This document shows, piece by piece, positions 22,146 through 33,423 of a stretch of 64,000 bases of DNA. The notes below the pieces were generated by a model, which saw only the letters and a list, made by a program, of their open reading frames with translations, made no database searches and was not told where the DNA came from. A program made the position numbers and the translations under genes. Within the stretch, counting starts at the first letter, position 1, and each line of letters starts with the position of its first letter. Origin of the DNA: Macrothele yani (taxonomy: Eukaryota > Arthropoda > Arachnida > Araneae > Macrothelidae); NCBI GenBank assembly GCA_039090855.1, contig CM077034.1:227001701-227065700 (forward strand), read 5' to 3'.

Positions 22146-23081
22146 ATATATACTATATTGACAAAAGTCACCGGACACCCCTTCAAAAGCAAATGAACGG
22201 ATCCGCTGCGTTGTTAAGTTGCGCGGTACAGCTGCAAACGGTCTAAAAACAAGCCTGGAGCTGAGTGGGATCATATCGCACTGTGAGGTTGAGTGAAATT
22301 GTCGCGGCGGGAGAGAACTGACTTTGAGAAAGGAAAGATTGTTGGGTGTTATATTAGTGGGTTGTCCATAAGAGAAACCGAGAGGCATCTAAAAATACCC
22401 AAGTTAACTGTTTCGGATGTACTGAATAAGTGGAAGACACATCAAGCAGCAAAACGTACCAGCAGACCAAAGAAAATCAGTGATAGAGGACGTCGAAGCC
22501 TCAGGAGAATCGTCACAGCTAATCGAGGGAGTGCTGCACAAGACCTCAGGGTACAGGTGAGTAAAAATGCTGGAACCTCTGTATGTACACGTACCATTCG
22601 CAGAGAACATTCCATGGGTTACCGTGGTCGTGCGGCTGCTCATAAGCCTTTCATCTCCACTCGGAACGGTAATCGTGGACAACCTTGTTAACCAGCATGT
22701 CTACCTCGATATTCTAGACAATTATGCCCTACCAGCTCTATGGAAATACTATGGAACCGGGCCTTGTTGCTACCAGCAGCATAATGCACCAAGCCATAAA
22801 GCAAGAACTGTTACAGCATGGTTTGACGAAAATTCCGTGTCGTGTGTGTGCTGGGCAGAACAGAGCCCTGATCTTAACCCCATAGAGCACCTATGGGATG
22901 AATTAGAGCGCCGCGTAAGAAGTTTGGAACCGAGGCCTACTGCTAAGCAACAGTTAGCTGCAGCATTATGTACTGAATGGAAGCGCATACCTATCGCTGT
23001 GTTCCAAAACCTTGTCGAAAGCATGTCTGGAAGGGTTAGTGCATGCATTAAGGCCAAAGGTGGACCTACACCGTACTAATG
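22146..23081 (+). mobile_element. Tc1-like element, internally deleted and lacking its right end (family E)
   Basis: The left end near 22157 reads tattgacaaaagtcaccgga, like a Tc1 terminus. No matching right terminus follows the transposase stop; instead a mariner begins at TA 23082-23083, three bases past the stop. Sequence after the mariner does not resume the Tc1 terminus, so the right end was lost. Confidence 0.75.
22293..23079 (+). pseudogene. Tc1-like transposase, first catalytic residue deleted
   Basis: The N-terminal helix-turn-helix region is present (SRRERTDFEKGKIVG, then LSIRETERHL). The protein then jumps from about RAAAHKPFIS to DNLVNQHVYLDILDNY in another frame, with roughly 90-100 residues missing, including the segment that would hold the first catalytic aspartate. 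The second site reads CCYQQHNAPSH, with H in place of D. The third site SPDLNPIEHLWDEL and the C-terminus (SMSGRVSACIKAKGG) are intact. Two of three catalytic acids are gone, so the copy is dead. Confidence 0.85.
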
Positions 23082-23083
23082 TA

Positions 23084-24358
23084 CACAGTGTGGCAAAGAA
23101 GTTTTAAGACTGGGTCTGTAAAATGAAATAGAAACAAGAAATTTTAATTTGTTTTGGTTTGTTATTCAAAATAAGTCCCTCCGGCTTCAATACACTTGTT
23201 ACAGCGATTTAATAATGATTCGAATGCCTGTTCCAGTTCACTTTGCGGAATTGCCTCCAAAGCACGCGTCGAAGCTCTTTGTATGGTCGAAATATCATCA
23301 AAATAACACCCTTTTAACGTCATTTTAAGTTTTGGGGGAAAAATTCGCAGGGTGCTAAATCAGACGAATACGATGGATGATTCAACACACAGACGTTATT
23401 TTTCACCAAAAATCTACGAACAAGAAGTGAAGTGCGACTGGGTGCATTATCGTGCAACAAACACCAACCGTTTGCGACGAATTCTGCCCATCAAACGCCT
23501 CAAAACATTTAAATAAAACTCACCAGTAATTGTTTGTCCACTTGGAACAAATTCTTTGTGGATAATACCCTTACTATCGAAGAACTTAATGAGCATTGTT
23601 TTGATTTTCGATGGAACTTTTCTTGTTTTTTTGGCTTGTGGTGAGTTTTTTGACTTCCATTCCGCACTTTGTCGCTTTGTTTTAGGATCATATTGAAAGC
23701 ACCATGTTTCATCACCTGTAACAATCGATTTTAAGAAGTATGGATCATTTTCAGCGGCTGAAATGATGTCTCTGCAATGTGCACTTCTCCTTGATTTTTG
23801 TTCATTGGTTAACGTGTGTGGAACAAATTTAGCACAGACTTTTGTTTTGCCCAAATCTTCATGCAGGATGGTTCGAATCGTTTCTTTGTTGATGTTTAAA
23901 GATTCTTCCATCATTCTTAGTGACGCACATCGATTGTTTGCCACGAAATCACGCACTTTTTCAATAACCTCAGGTGTCCTAGATGAACTTGGTCTTCCGG
24001 TATGCTTATCACCTTCTAGCTTCCAAAAAAACGTTTGTGCCACAGGAAAACATTTGATCTACTTAAACAAAACTCACCGTAAACTTGTTTCATCATTTGG
24101 TACGTTTCCGAGGCACTTTTACCAAGTTTTGCGTTAAATTTAATAACAGCCCTTTGTTCCATCTTAATAATTGAACATGAAAAAATTTGACTTCTCTAAT
24201 GAACGGCCGTTTCGTTTGAGTTACTTTAACAACTGCGCAGTAGTTCTGACAGAAAGCAAGCAGATGGTCACGGTTTATAACGCATTCGCGATTACACTGG
24301 TGGCGCCACCGTAGGCTGAAATCTAGCGCCAGTCTTAAAAATTCTTTGACGCACTGTG
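23084..24358 (-). mobile_element. mariner element, copy a
   Basis: 1,275 bp, TA duplications at 23082-23083 and 24359-24360, about 30-bp terminal inverted repeats (CACAGTGTGGCAAAGAAGTT and, at the other end, CACAGTGCGTCAAAGAATTT read inward). One of four copies of a mariner family in the window. Confidence 0.92.
23162..24162 (-). pseudogene. mariner DD34D transposase, copy a, frameshifted
   Basis: The frame starts at MEQRAVIKFNAKLGK (24162) but shifts at FLRHKR/FFWKLEGDKHTG, where the 11-bp deletion shared with copies b and c removes GRDT-type codons. A long piece follows (VRDFVANNRCASLRMMEESL and VTGDETWCFQYD, first catalytic aspartate), with another break after RRLMGRIRRKR, where bases are missing, so the HDNAPSH and SPDLAPCDF sites are out of frame or partly lost. 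Not functional. Confidence 0.85.
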
Positions 24359-24359
24359 T

Positions 24360-24655
24360 ATGATCGTCAAACGCTAAAATCTATATACAAAATATACAGC
24401 ATAGTGCACAAATTGAAAAATGGAGAATAGGAAGCAATGCACACTGCTCATGAACAATGAATACAGACAAGCATGTCTGGGTTTCTACATACTCAAAAGA
24501 ACATGTTTGAAAAATTTGAACAACCTGTTACGCAAAAATGCAAAACCGTGCTAATACACATTTAATTAGGAACATAAAGTAGGAATAATAAGACAACTCG
24601 TCTCTTGCAATACGGTACAATATCTCTGAGAGTTTAAAACGATGTATTTACAAGG
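24360..24655. other. Interval without recognised gene
   Basis: About 300 bp of AT-rich sequence between a mariner and an RTE fragment. Nothing recognised. Confidence 0.4.
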
Positions 24656-25740
24656 TGAGAGAACTAATTGAAAGAGCGAGCGAATATGAACTTCCATTGT
24701 GCATGGCTTTTATCGATAATGAAAAAGCCTTTGATTCGGTGAAACCATCAGCAGTTGCAATGGCTCTGAAAACCTGCGGTATTGAAGATGCATACATTAA
24801 TATTATTAATAACATCTATGAAAATGCAAGTGCAAAGATTAGGCTGTTTGAAAATACAACACACATAAAAATTGGAAAGGGAGTGAGACAAAGCGACACC
24901 ATATCTCCGAAACTCTTTAATGCCACATTGGAGACTGTCTTTCAATCACTGAACTGGGAAAACAAAGGAATAAAGATTAATGGAGATTATCTAACCCACC
25001 TTCGTTTTGCTGATGACATAGTCATTTTTGCAACTACCCCATCAGAGCTGCAGAGTATGATCCAGGAACTTGCTGACAAGAGTAAAGAAGTGGGATTAAA
25101 AATGAACTTTCAGAAGACAAAAGTGATGTTCAATGCTTTTACAAGAAATGAAGATTTATCGATTGATGGAGAAAAGCTGGAGATAACAGACACGTACGTT
25201 TATGTTGGACAGCAGATATCAAGTGAGGGTCACATTGGTGAAGAAATTAATCGGCGTACAAAACTTGCCTGGAGAGCTTTTGGAAGAAACAGCATAATTT
25301 TCAAGAGCAATATGCCATTATGTCTTAAAAGAAAAGTGTTTGATCAATGCATCCTTCCAGTGCTTACGTATGGTGCAGAGACGTGGACCTTAACTAAAAG
25401 AGACATACAAAGGCTGCAGACAACTCAAAGCAGCATGGAGAGGTGCATGCTTGGTGTAAGAGATAAGACGAGGAACTCGTGGATCCGAAAAATGACGAGA
25501 GTGGAAGACATCATGATCAGAGTTAAATCCCTGAAATGGCAATGGGCTGGACATACTGCCAGAAGGACAGACACGGCCGAAATTTTAGATTGGATTCCAA
25601 GGGACAGGAAAAGACCCAGAAGAAGACCACATGGGAGATGGGTGGATGAAATTCGAAAGTATGCGGGAGTGACATGGAAGAGCCTGGCACAAGGCAGACC
25701 GTTGTGGAGGAAACTTGGGGAGACCTTCGTCCAGCAGTGA
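24656..25740 (+). pseudogene. RTE reverse transcriptase, C-terminal half
   Basis: Open for 361 codons: RELIERASEYELPLCMAFID, NEKAFDSVKPSAV (where the other copies have YEKAFDS), RQSDTISPKLF (S replacing the usual G), LRFADDIVIFA with both catalytic aspartates, then the family C-terminus. It ends early at FVQQ because TGG has become TGA. The 5' half, including the endonuclease, is absent. Confidence 0.88.
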
Positions 25741-25770
25741 ATTGATAATGGTTGACAATTATGATGATGA
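24656..25770 (+). mobile_element. RTE-clade LINE, 5'-truncated, plus orientation
   Basis: Starts inside the reverse-transcriptase domain at GAGAGAACTAATTG and ends in the family's (ATG)n tail at about 25761-25772. The only RTE copy in the window on the plus strand. I could not identify a target duplication. Confidence 0.88.
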
Positions 25771-25776
25771 TGATCA

Positions 25777-26085
25777 TTGGAATTGGACCTCCGCTGATTG
25801 GCAAAGGATTGCCTTCTCCGATGAGTCCCGTTTTCTGCTTCATCGAACGGATGGACGTTGGCGTATAAGGCGAGAAACGTAGGAGAACAAACACTCTTCA
25901 ACCATTGTTGACAGAACACTAGCTGGTGGGGGCAGCGTTATGGTCTGGGGAATGTTTTCGTGGTTCCACTCATACCTGTGGAAGGCACTATGGACGGAAA
26001 TCGTTGTGAATCCATCCTTGCAGACCTCGCTGATTGTCTTCCCTGGGGCGGATGGGATTTTCCAGCACGACAATCCCCGGTAGCA
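25777..26085 (+). pseudogene. Tc1-like transposase internal fragment (family F)
   Basis: Reading WTSADWQRIAFSDESRFLLH (first catalytic aspartate), then a stop and a frame change to AGGGSVMVWGMFSW, and finally GIFQHDNP (second catalytic aspartate). The fragment ends there; the N-terminus and the final glutamate motif are absent. It abuts the RTE tail directly. Confidence 0.8.
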
Positions 26086-26971
26086 GAGTAGTGTTGATTT
26101 GACGTCGATTTTTGGTTACCAGGTTGATATTACGTCGAGGCATGGTTTTTGACGAAAAATCGGTGAGGCGGAACGTCAAGAAAAATCATTACATTGAATT
26201 TCAGTTTACATGTAGATGGTTTTACGCAGTTTATCCCTCTAGTTCCATTAGGTCGAATAATCGATGTTTTTATGCGATCTGTTAGCATCGCGCATGCGCC
26301 TTTGCAACCATTACGCGAAACAAACTTTTGAGATAATGGGGTGTTGATCGGTTGTATCATTTCTCTTGTAAGACGAGATTCTTATTTACCAGTCTCCTTT
26401 TTCTCCGGAAAGTTAAAAGTTTTTTTTTTTTTTTTTTTTTTGCTAAAGTGTGTTTATAAGAAGTTAAGTCTCGTTCCTTTAAGTAGAATTTTATTTAGGA
26501 TGTATAATTTGTATGTACGCATATCCCAATTAGGGATAGGTCTAGCGCGATGCTGAAAGATCACCAAAAATTCTGTGAAATTTTTGAAAATTGTGTGTCT
26601 TTTCGAATGCGTCCGAAAAGACTTAGATGTTGAAACAATAAACAAAAAATTATATGAACTTTTAATCGTAGACAGCGTCGTAGAATCGTACTACGAATAC
26701 ATTCTACGTTTTATGTCACAATTAAAAGTCTAGAATTTCATGTTTCAACATCTAAATTGTAGAGTAAACGTAGATTGGACATTACAACAGTACTAGAATC
26801 GATGACTAAACTGCGTAATATCAACGTAGAATCGACGTCTACATTACGTAGCAACGACGTATATGTTTCTCTCGAAAGGTCGAATCTTCATCTACTGTTG
26901 ACTTGATATCGACTTAATAGGTTTAAAATTCGACGTCGAAAAGACGTAACAAAGGTGAACAGGGATATCTA
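26086..26971. other. AT-rich interval rich in acgtcga/cgacgtc motifs
   Basis: No gene seen. The stretches 26086-26160 and 26820-26955 repeatedly carry acgtcg-type motifs (tgatttgacgtcgattt, attcgacgtcgaaaagacg), suggesting the ends of an unnamed repeat. A T-run of 22 lies near 26419. Confidence 0.4.
26618..26760. repeat. Imperfect inverted repeat
   Basis: acttagatgttgaaaca near 26620 pairs with tgtttcaacatctaaat near 26741; inside, cgtagaat (26678) pairs with attctacg (26701). A foldback of about 140 bp. Possibly a MITE or part of the motif-rich repeat around it. Confidence 0.6.
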
Positions 26972-28267
26972 CACAGTGCGTCAAAGAATTTTTAAGACTG
27001 GCGCTAGATTTCAGCCTACGGTGGCGCCACCAGTGTAATCGCGAATGCGTTATAAACCGTCTGCTTGCTTTCTGCCAAAAGTACTGCGCAGTTGTTAAAG
27101 TAACTCAAACGAAACGGCCGTTCATTAGAGAAGTCAAATTTTTTTCATGTTCAATTATTAAGATGGAACAAAGGGCTGTTATTAAATTTAACGCAAAACT
27201 TGGTAAAAGTGCCTCGGAAACGTACCAAATGATGAAACAAGTTGACGGTGAGTTTTGTTTAAGTAGATCAAATGTTTTCCTGAGGCACAAACGTTTTTTG
27301 GACGCTAGAAGATGATAAGCATACCGGAAGACCAAGTTCATCTAGGACACCTGAGATTATTGAAAAAGTGCGCGATTTCGTGGCAAACAATCGAAGTGCG
27401 TCACTAAGAATGATGGAAGAGTCTTTAAACATCAACAAAGAAACGATTCGAACCATCCTGCATGAAGATTTGGGCAAAACAAAAGTCTGTGCTAAATTTG
27501 TTCCACACACGTTAACCAATGAACAAAAATCAAGGAGAAGTGCACATTGCAGAGACATCATTTCAGCCGCTGAAAATGATCCTAACTTCTTAAAATCGAT
27601 TGTTACAGGTGATGAAACATGGTGTTTTCAATATGATCCTGAAACAAAGCGACAAAGTGCGGAATGGAAGTCAAAAAAATCACCACAAGCCAAAAAAACA
27701 AGAAAAGTTCCATCGAAAAACAAAACAATGCTCATTACATTCTTCGATAGTAAGGGTATTATCCACAAAGAATTTATTCCAAGTGGACAAACAATTACTG
27801 ATGAGTTTTATTTAAATGTTATTTTGAGGCGTTTGATGGGCAGAATTCGTCGCATTCGTCCAGAATATCGGGATGAAAACAGTTGGTGTTTGTTGCACGA
27901 TAATGCACCCAGTCACACCTCACTTCTTGTTCGTAGATTTTTGGCAAAAAGTAATGTGTGTTGAATCATCCACCGTATTCGCCTGATTTAGCACCCTGCG
28001 AATTTTTTTAATTCCCAAAACTTAAAATGACGTTAGAAGGGTGTTATTCCGATGATATTTCGACCATACAAACAGCTCCGACGCGTGCTTTGGAGGCAAT
28101 TCCCGCAAAGTGAACTGGAACAGGCATTCGAATCATTATTAAATCGCTGTAACAAGTGTATTGAAGCCAGAGGAGCTTATTTTGAATAACAAAACAAAAC
28201 AAATTATAATTTCTTGTTTCTATTTCATTTTACAGACCCAGTCTTAAAAATTCTTTGACGCACTTTG
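26972..28267 (+). mobile_element. mariner element, copy b
   Basis: 1,296 bp with TA at 26970-26971 and 28268-28269 and terminal repeats CACAGTGCGTCAAAGAATTT and its near complement at the right end (one change gives actttgta). Same family as the copies at 23084, 34909 and 54738. Confidence 0.92.
27163..28189 (+). pseudogene. mariner DD34D transposase, copy b, frameshifted
   Basis: Starts MEQRAVIKFNAKLGKSASET, shifts at the shared 11-bp deletion near 27302, then is open for 198 codons in the new frame (NINKETIRTILHEDLGKTK, IVTGDETWCFQYD, LLHDNAPSHTS), holding the first two catalytic aspartates. It ends at VC-stop near 27964 through a further small deletion; YSPDLAPCEF follows out of frame, with the last catalytic aspartate changed to glutamate. 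Not functional. Confidence 0.88.
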
Positions 28268-28825
28268 TACACGCTGTAATGGTAGGACAGTGTACTTAAG
28301 GCGCAAAATTCAGATCTGCGTGTTTATTGAAGGTAATGAAATGTCAGCTGTTTAATATGGCAATTCTTAGCTGGAATTGTGCGGGGAGGGGGAGGCAACC
28401 TCATCTGGATGGGAACTTGGCCCTGCCTTGCATGATGGCGCTGCTCCAATGTCACGTCGCTAAAAACACAGAATAACTTCAGCTTATCACTGGATGATTC
28501 ACTCGTCCAATCACATCTTGGCTCCTACGCTTTAGAAATTGCGAAGGTAACACGCTTTCTGCCAAAGCTGGCAGCAAGGACGGTTCCTTCTTGCATTCTT
28601 GTTTCGTTGGCAAACACTTTACATGCTTTCATTTTATTTGTTTATTTATTTTTGTATAATTACGTCAAGTGTTTCGCTTTGGAATGTGCAGCTTTTATTT
28701 GTAATTGCTAAATGACGGTAAAAATGTTCGCCGAAGTAGATCGATAAATCTATATGGCAAACAAAATTAATATGCGTTGTTCACGAACGACGCATTAATT
28801 ACCAAACTCAGCTGATTTAAGAAAG
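28268..28825. other. Interval without recognised gene
   Basis: Apparently single-copy sequence; nothing recognised on either strand. Confidence 0.4.
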
Positions 28826-30470
28826 GCCGCCCCGGTGGCGCAGTGGTCTAAGGCGCTGGCCTCTGATCATTCGTCCGAAGGGGTCCGGGTTCGAATCCCG
28901 TTCAGGCATGGATGTTGTGTTTGTCTTACGGTGCTGGCTCTCTCCCTTCACTGGAACCAGTGACCCTAAATTAGGGACGGGCGACTGCTTATAGCCCATT
29001 GAGTTGCTCACGGTGGTCGTTAAACCTCCGCCGCCCAGGTATCGCAGTCGACTAAGCGATGACCTATGATCATTCGTCCGTAAGGGGTCCGGGTTCGAAT
29101 CCCGGTGAGGCATGGATGTTGTGTTTGTCTTACGGCACTGGCTCTCTCCCTTCCCTGGAGCCAGTGACCCTAAATTAGGGACGGGCGACTGCTTATAGCC
29201 CATTGAGTTGCTCACGGTGGTCGTTAAACCTCCGCCGCCCAGGTATCGCAGTGGACTAAGCGATGACCTATGATCATTCGTCCGTAAGGGGTCCGGGTTC
29301 GAATCCCGGTCAGGCATGGATGTTGTGTTTGTCTTACGGCACTGGCTCTCTCCCTTCCCTGGAGCCAGTGACCCTAAATTAGGGACGGGCGACTGCTTAT
29401 AGCCCATTGAGTTGCTCACGGTGGTCGTTAAACCTCCGCCGCCCAGGTATCGCAGTGGACTAAGCGATGACCTATGATCATTCGTCCGTAAGGGGTCCGG
29501 GTTCGAATCCCGGTCAGGCATGGATGTTGTGTTTGTCTTACGGCACTGGCTCTCTCCCTTCCCTGGAGCCAGTGACCCTAAATTAGGGACGGGCGACTGC
29601 TTATAGCCCATTGAGTTGCTCACGGTGGTCGTTAAACCTCCGCCGCCCAGGTATCGCAGTCGACTAAGCGATGACCTATGATCATTCGTCCGTAAGGGGT
29701 CCGGGTTCGAATCCCGGTCAGGCATGGATGTTGTGTTTGTCTTACGGCACTGGCTCTCTCTCCTTCCCTGGAGCCAGTGACCCTAAATTAGGGACGGGCG
29801 ACTGCTTATAGCCCATTGAGTTGCTCACGGTGGTCGTTAAACCTCCGCCGCCCAGGTATCGCAGTGGACTAAGCGATGACCTATGATCATTCGTCCAAAG
29901 GGGTCCGGGTTCAAATCCCGGTGAGGCATGGATGCTGTGTTTGTCTTACGGCACTGGCTCTCTCCCTTCCCTGGAACCAGTGACCCTAAATTAGGGACGG
30001 GCGACTGCTTATAGCCCATTGAGTTGCTCACGGTGGTCGTTAAACCTCCGCCGCCCAGGTATCGCAGTGGACTAAGCGATGACCTATGATCATTCGTCCA
30101 AAGGTGTCCGGGTTCAAATCCCGGTGAGGCATGGATGTTGTGTTTGTCCTACGTTGCTGGCTCTCTCCCTTCCCTGGAGCCAGTGACCCTAAATTAGGGA
30201 CGGGCGACTGCTTATAGCCCATTGAGTTGCTCACGGTGGTCGTTAAACCTCCGCCGCCCAGGTATCGCAGTGGACTAAGCGATGACCTATGATCATTCGT
30301 CCAAAGGCGTCCGGGTTCAAATCCCGGTGAGGCATGGATGCTGTGTTTGTCTTACGGCACTGGTTCTCTCCCTTCCCTGGAACCAGTGACTCTAAATTAG
30401 GGACGGGCTACTGCTTATAGCCCATTGAGTTGCTCACGGTGGTCGTTAAATCTTCAATAAAAAAAAAAAA
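28826..30470 (+). repeat. SINE head-to-tail array, 204 bp x 8
   Basis: Eight copies of the SINE follow one another with no A-tail between them; each cctcc end joins the next gccgccc head. Starts are near 28826, 29030, 29234, 29438, 29642, 29847, 30050 and 30253. Only the first has the intact A-box TGGCGCAGTGG; the inner seven read aggtatcgcagtSgactaag. All keep the B-box or a one-base variant (GGTTCAAATCC). Only the last has a poly-A tail. Because 204 is a multiple of three, a 302-codon antisense frame runs through it, which I regard as spurious. Confidence 0.92.
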
Positions 30471-31017
30471 AGAAAAGGAAGAAACAAAAAAAGAAGAATG
30501 CACGTGTGGTCTTTCGTGATTTCCATACCCTGCTACTGTTGGATGACCTTGGCGACTTCCCGCACAAGTAAACCGGATGCTGTTAATTGTATTAATACTT
30601 TTAGCTGGAAAAAGCAGCTCACAGTAAAGCGCAGACGCTTAGCTTTGAAAATTTCCAGCTGAGAAAAGCAGCTCACGGGAAAGAGTGTCTGAGTTTCGCA
30701 GACGTTTAGCTTAGAGAATTAGTTTTGGCTGGGAAAAGCAGCTCACAGAAAAGAGTGTCTCAGTTTCGCAGATGCTTAGCTTAGAAAATTTGTTTTACCT
30801 GGGAAAAACAGCTCACGGAAAAGAGTGTCTTAGTTTCGCAGACGCTTATCTTAGTAAATTTTGTACTTTGTGTGAGTATTTATTTTATAAGTCTACTAGA
30901 TATTTGTTAATTTTGCGAATGAGTCATGTGAGTAAAATTGGTTTATCTGAAAGAGAGCAAGGGAACGTTTCATGTGAACAAAAATCTGTTGTTCTGTTCG
31001 TGTTGTAACATAGCGGT

Positions 31018-31240
31018 GCCGCCCCGGTGGCGCAGTGGTCTAAGGCGTTGGCCTCTGATCATTCGTCCGAAGGGGTCCGGGTTCGAATCCCGGTGAGGCA
31101 TGGATGTTGTGTTTGTCTTACGGCACTGGCTCTCTCCCTTCCCTGGAACCAGTGACTCTAAATTAGGGACGGGCTACTGCTTATAGCCCATTGAGTTGCT
31201 CACGGTGGTCGTTAAACCTTCAACAAAAAAAAAAAAAAAA
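31018..31240 (+). mobile_element. tRNA-derived SINE in 769-bp unit 1
   Basis: Intact A-box TGGCGCAGTGG and B-box GGTTCGAATCC, full body, A-run of about 17 at the end. Confidence 0.9.
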
Positions 31241-31786
31241 GAAAAGGAAGAAACAAAAAAAGAAGAATGCACGTGTGGTCTTTCGTGATTTCCATACCCT
31301 GCTACTGTTGGATGACCTTGGCGACTTCCCGCACAAGTAAACCGGATGCTGTTAATTGTATTAATACTTTTAGCTGGAAAAAGCAGCTCACAGTAAAGCG
31401 CAGACGCTTAGCTTTGAAAATTTCCAGCTGAGAAAAGCAGCTCACGGGAAAGAGTGTCTGAGTTTCGCAGACGTTTAGCTTAGAGAATTAGTTTTGGCTG
31501 GGAAAAGCAGCTCACAGAAAAGAGTGTCTCAGTTTCGCAGATGCTTAGCTTAGAAAATTTGTTTTACCTGGGAAAAACAGCTCACGGAAAAGAGTGTCTT
31601 AGTTTCGCAGACGCTTATCTTAGTAAATTTTGTACTTTGTGTGAGTATTTATTTTATAAGTCTACTAGATATTTGTTAATTTTGCGAATGAGTCATGTGA
31701 GTAAAATTGGTTTATCTGAAAGAGAGCAAGGGAACGTTTCATGTGAACAAAAATCTGTTGTTCTGTTCGTGTTGTAACATAGCGGT

Positions 31787-32007
31787 GCCGCCCCGGTGGC
31801 GCAGTGGTCTAAGGCGTTGGCCTCTGATCATTCGTCCGAAGGGGTCCGGGTTCGAATCCCGGTCAGGCATGGATGTTGTGTTTGCCTTACGGCACTGGCT
31901 CTCTCCCTTCCCTGGAACCAGTGACTCTAAATTAGGGACGGGCGACTGCTTATAGCCCATTGAGTTGCTCACGGTGGTCGTTAAACCTTCAATAAAAAAA
32001 AAAAAAA
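31787..32007 (+). mobile_element. tRNA-derived SINE in 769-bp unit 2
   Basis: As unit 1, with cccggtcaggcat in place of cccggtgaggcat and tttgcctta in place of tttgtctta. Confidence 0.9.
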
Positions 32008-32554
32008 GAAAAGGAAGAAACAAAAAAAAGAAGAATGCACGTGTGGTCTTTCGTGATTTCCATACCCTGCTACTGTTGGATGACCTTGGCGACTTCCCGC
32101 ACAAGTAAACCGGATGCTGTTAATTGTATTAATACTTTTAGCTGGAAAAAGCAGCTCACAGTAAAGCGCAGACGCTTAGCTTTGAAAATTTCCAGCTGAG
32201 AAAAGCAGCTCACGGGAAAGAGTGTCTGAGTTTCGCAGACGTTTAGCTTAGAGAATTAGTTTTGGCTGGGAAAAGCAGCTCACAGAAAAGAGTGTCTCAG
32301 TTTCGCAGATGCTTAGCTTAGAAAATTTGTTTTACCTGGGAAAAACAGCTCACGGAAAAGAGTGTCTTAGTTTCGCAGACGCTTATCTTAGTAAATTTTG
32401 TACTTTGTGTGAATATTTATTTTATAAGTCTACTAGATATTTGTTAATTTTGCGAATGAGTCATGTGAGTAAAATTGGTTTATCTGAAAGAGAGCAAGGG
32501 AACGTTTCATGTGAACAAAAATCTGTTGTTCTGTTCGTGTTGTAACATAGCGGT

Positions 32555-32775
32555 GCCGCCCCGGTGGCGCAGTGGTCTAAGGCGTTGGCCTCTGATCATT
32601 CGTCCGAAGGGGTCCGGGTTCGAATCCCGTGAGGCATGGATGTTGTGTTTGTCTTACGGCACTGGCTCTCTCCCTTCCCTGGAACCAGTGACCCTAAATT
32701 AGGGACGGGCGACTGCTTATAGCCCATTGAGTTGCTCACGGTGGTCGTTAAACCTCCAATCAAAAAAAAAAAAAA
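32555..32775 (+). mobile_element. tRNA-derived SINE in 769-bp unit 3
   Basis: As unit 1 but one base shorter after the B-box (atcccgtgaggc) and with the consensus body (agtgaccctaaatt), so its 3' half matches the family rather than its two neighbours. It ends ctccaatc plus an A-run. Confidence 0.9.
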
Positions 32776-33423
32776 ACATACCGGTAGATTTTTCGAGAAG
32801 GGACAGTTGTGAAAAGTATTTAGCAAGCAAGCCACATATATAAAAAAAAAAAAAATGTGTCCGAACAGTAAACGAAGATAATGCAGAAATGTGTTGATGA
32901 ATTAATTGAGAAAAGAACTGCACAAGAATAGCATCGCTTAATGAAACTTTCGAAATTAACTGGTGCCTTTCGTGCAGCTAACATCCCATTTCCGAGATTG
33001 CTTGTCATTTCTGACTCATGTCACGTGATCTAATGCCCTTTCATGTGGGACCACGGCGGTTCTGATGCAGTCCGCAGTCCACTAGTACAGTATACGGTCG
33101 GGCCCAGTTATGGGACATCCGGGTCCGGGTCCGAAATTTTTTGACCCGTTTCCAACTCTGGTGATGCTAAGATATTCATAAAAACTCTTCCAGTTTGGCG
33201 CCCCCCCCTAAATCTGGCTCTCTAGGCCCGTTGCTTAAATCGTCCCTTATTGCATTCAAAGGGGTTTCAGCTTTACAGCATTCAATATTTGTTTCAGCTG
33301 ACGGAACAGCAAAAATATTCAAAATATACTTATCTTCTGAATCAGTTGTTGCGTATCTTTAATCTTACACCGGATACTGATTTTAAAAAAAATATTTCAC
33401 TTGTTGCTTGTGAATATCATATA
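32776..33423. other. Interval without recognised gene, with a dispersed GC-rich motif
   Basis: Nothing coding seen. At about 33010-33150 a stretch (catgtcacgtgat, then ggtcgggcccagttatggga and gggtccgggtccg) is related to 41604-41750 and 62924-63010, so an unnamed dispersed repeat is present. Confidence 0.5.

Larger units (their letters stand above)
30471..32775. repeat. 769-bp tandem triplication bounded by SINEs
   Basis: A ~550-bp spacer plus one SINE is present three times (corresponding points at 30772, 31541 and 32309; SINE starts at 31018, 31787 and 32555). Copies are nearly identical, so the event is recent. Within the spacer a ~64-bp motif (gaaaagcagctcac followed by agagtgtct and tttcgcagac) repeats about four times. 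The SINE before the first spacer shares diagnostic changes (agtgactctaaatt, gggctactgc) with the SINE in unit 1, as expected if SINE-SINE recombination made the array. Confidence 0.93.

Noticed and set aside
28817..29725. A 302-codon minus-strand frame with a 68-residue repeat
   Set aside because: It lies antisense across the 204-bp SINE array; the frame stays open because 204 is divisible by three. The sequence is fully explained by the SINE.
31018..31100. Functional tRNA gene in the SINE heads
   Set aside because: A and B boxes are present, but the acceptor stem is only partly pairable and the head continues into the SINE body and A-tail, repeated many times.
30772..32545. Three identical 78-residue frames (MLSLENLFYLGKTAH...)
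   Set aside because: They fall in the 769-bp triplicated spacer over its internal ~64-bp repeats; no protein family recognised.
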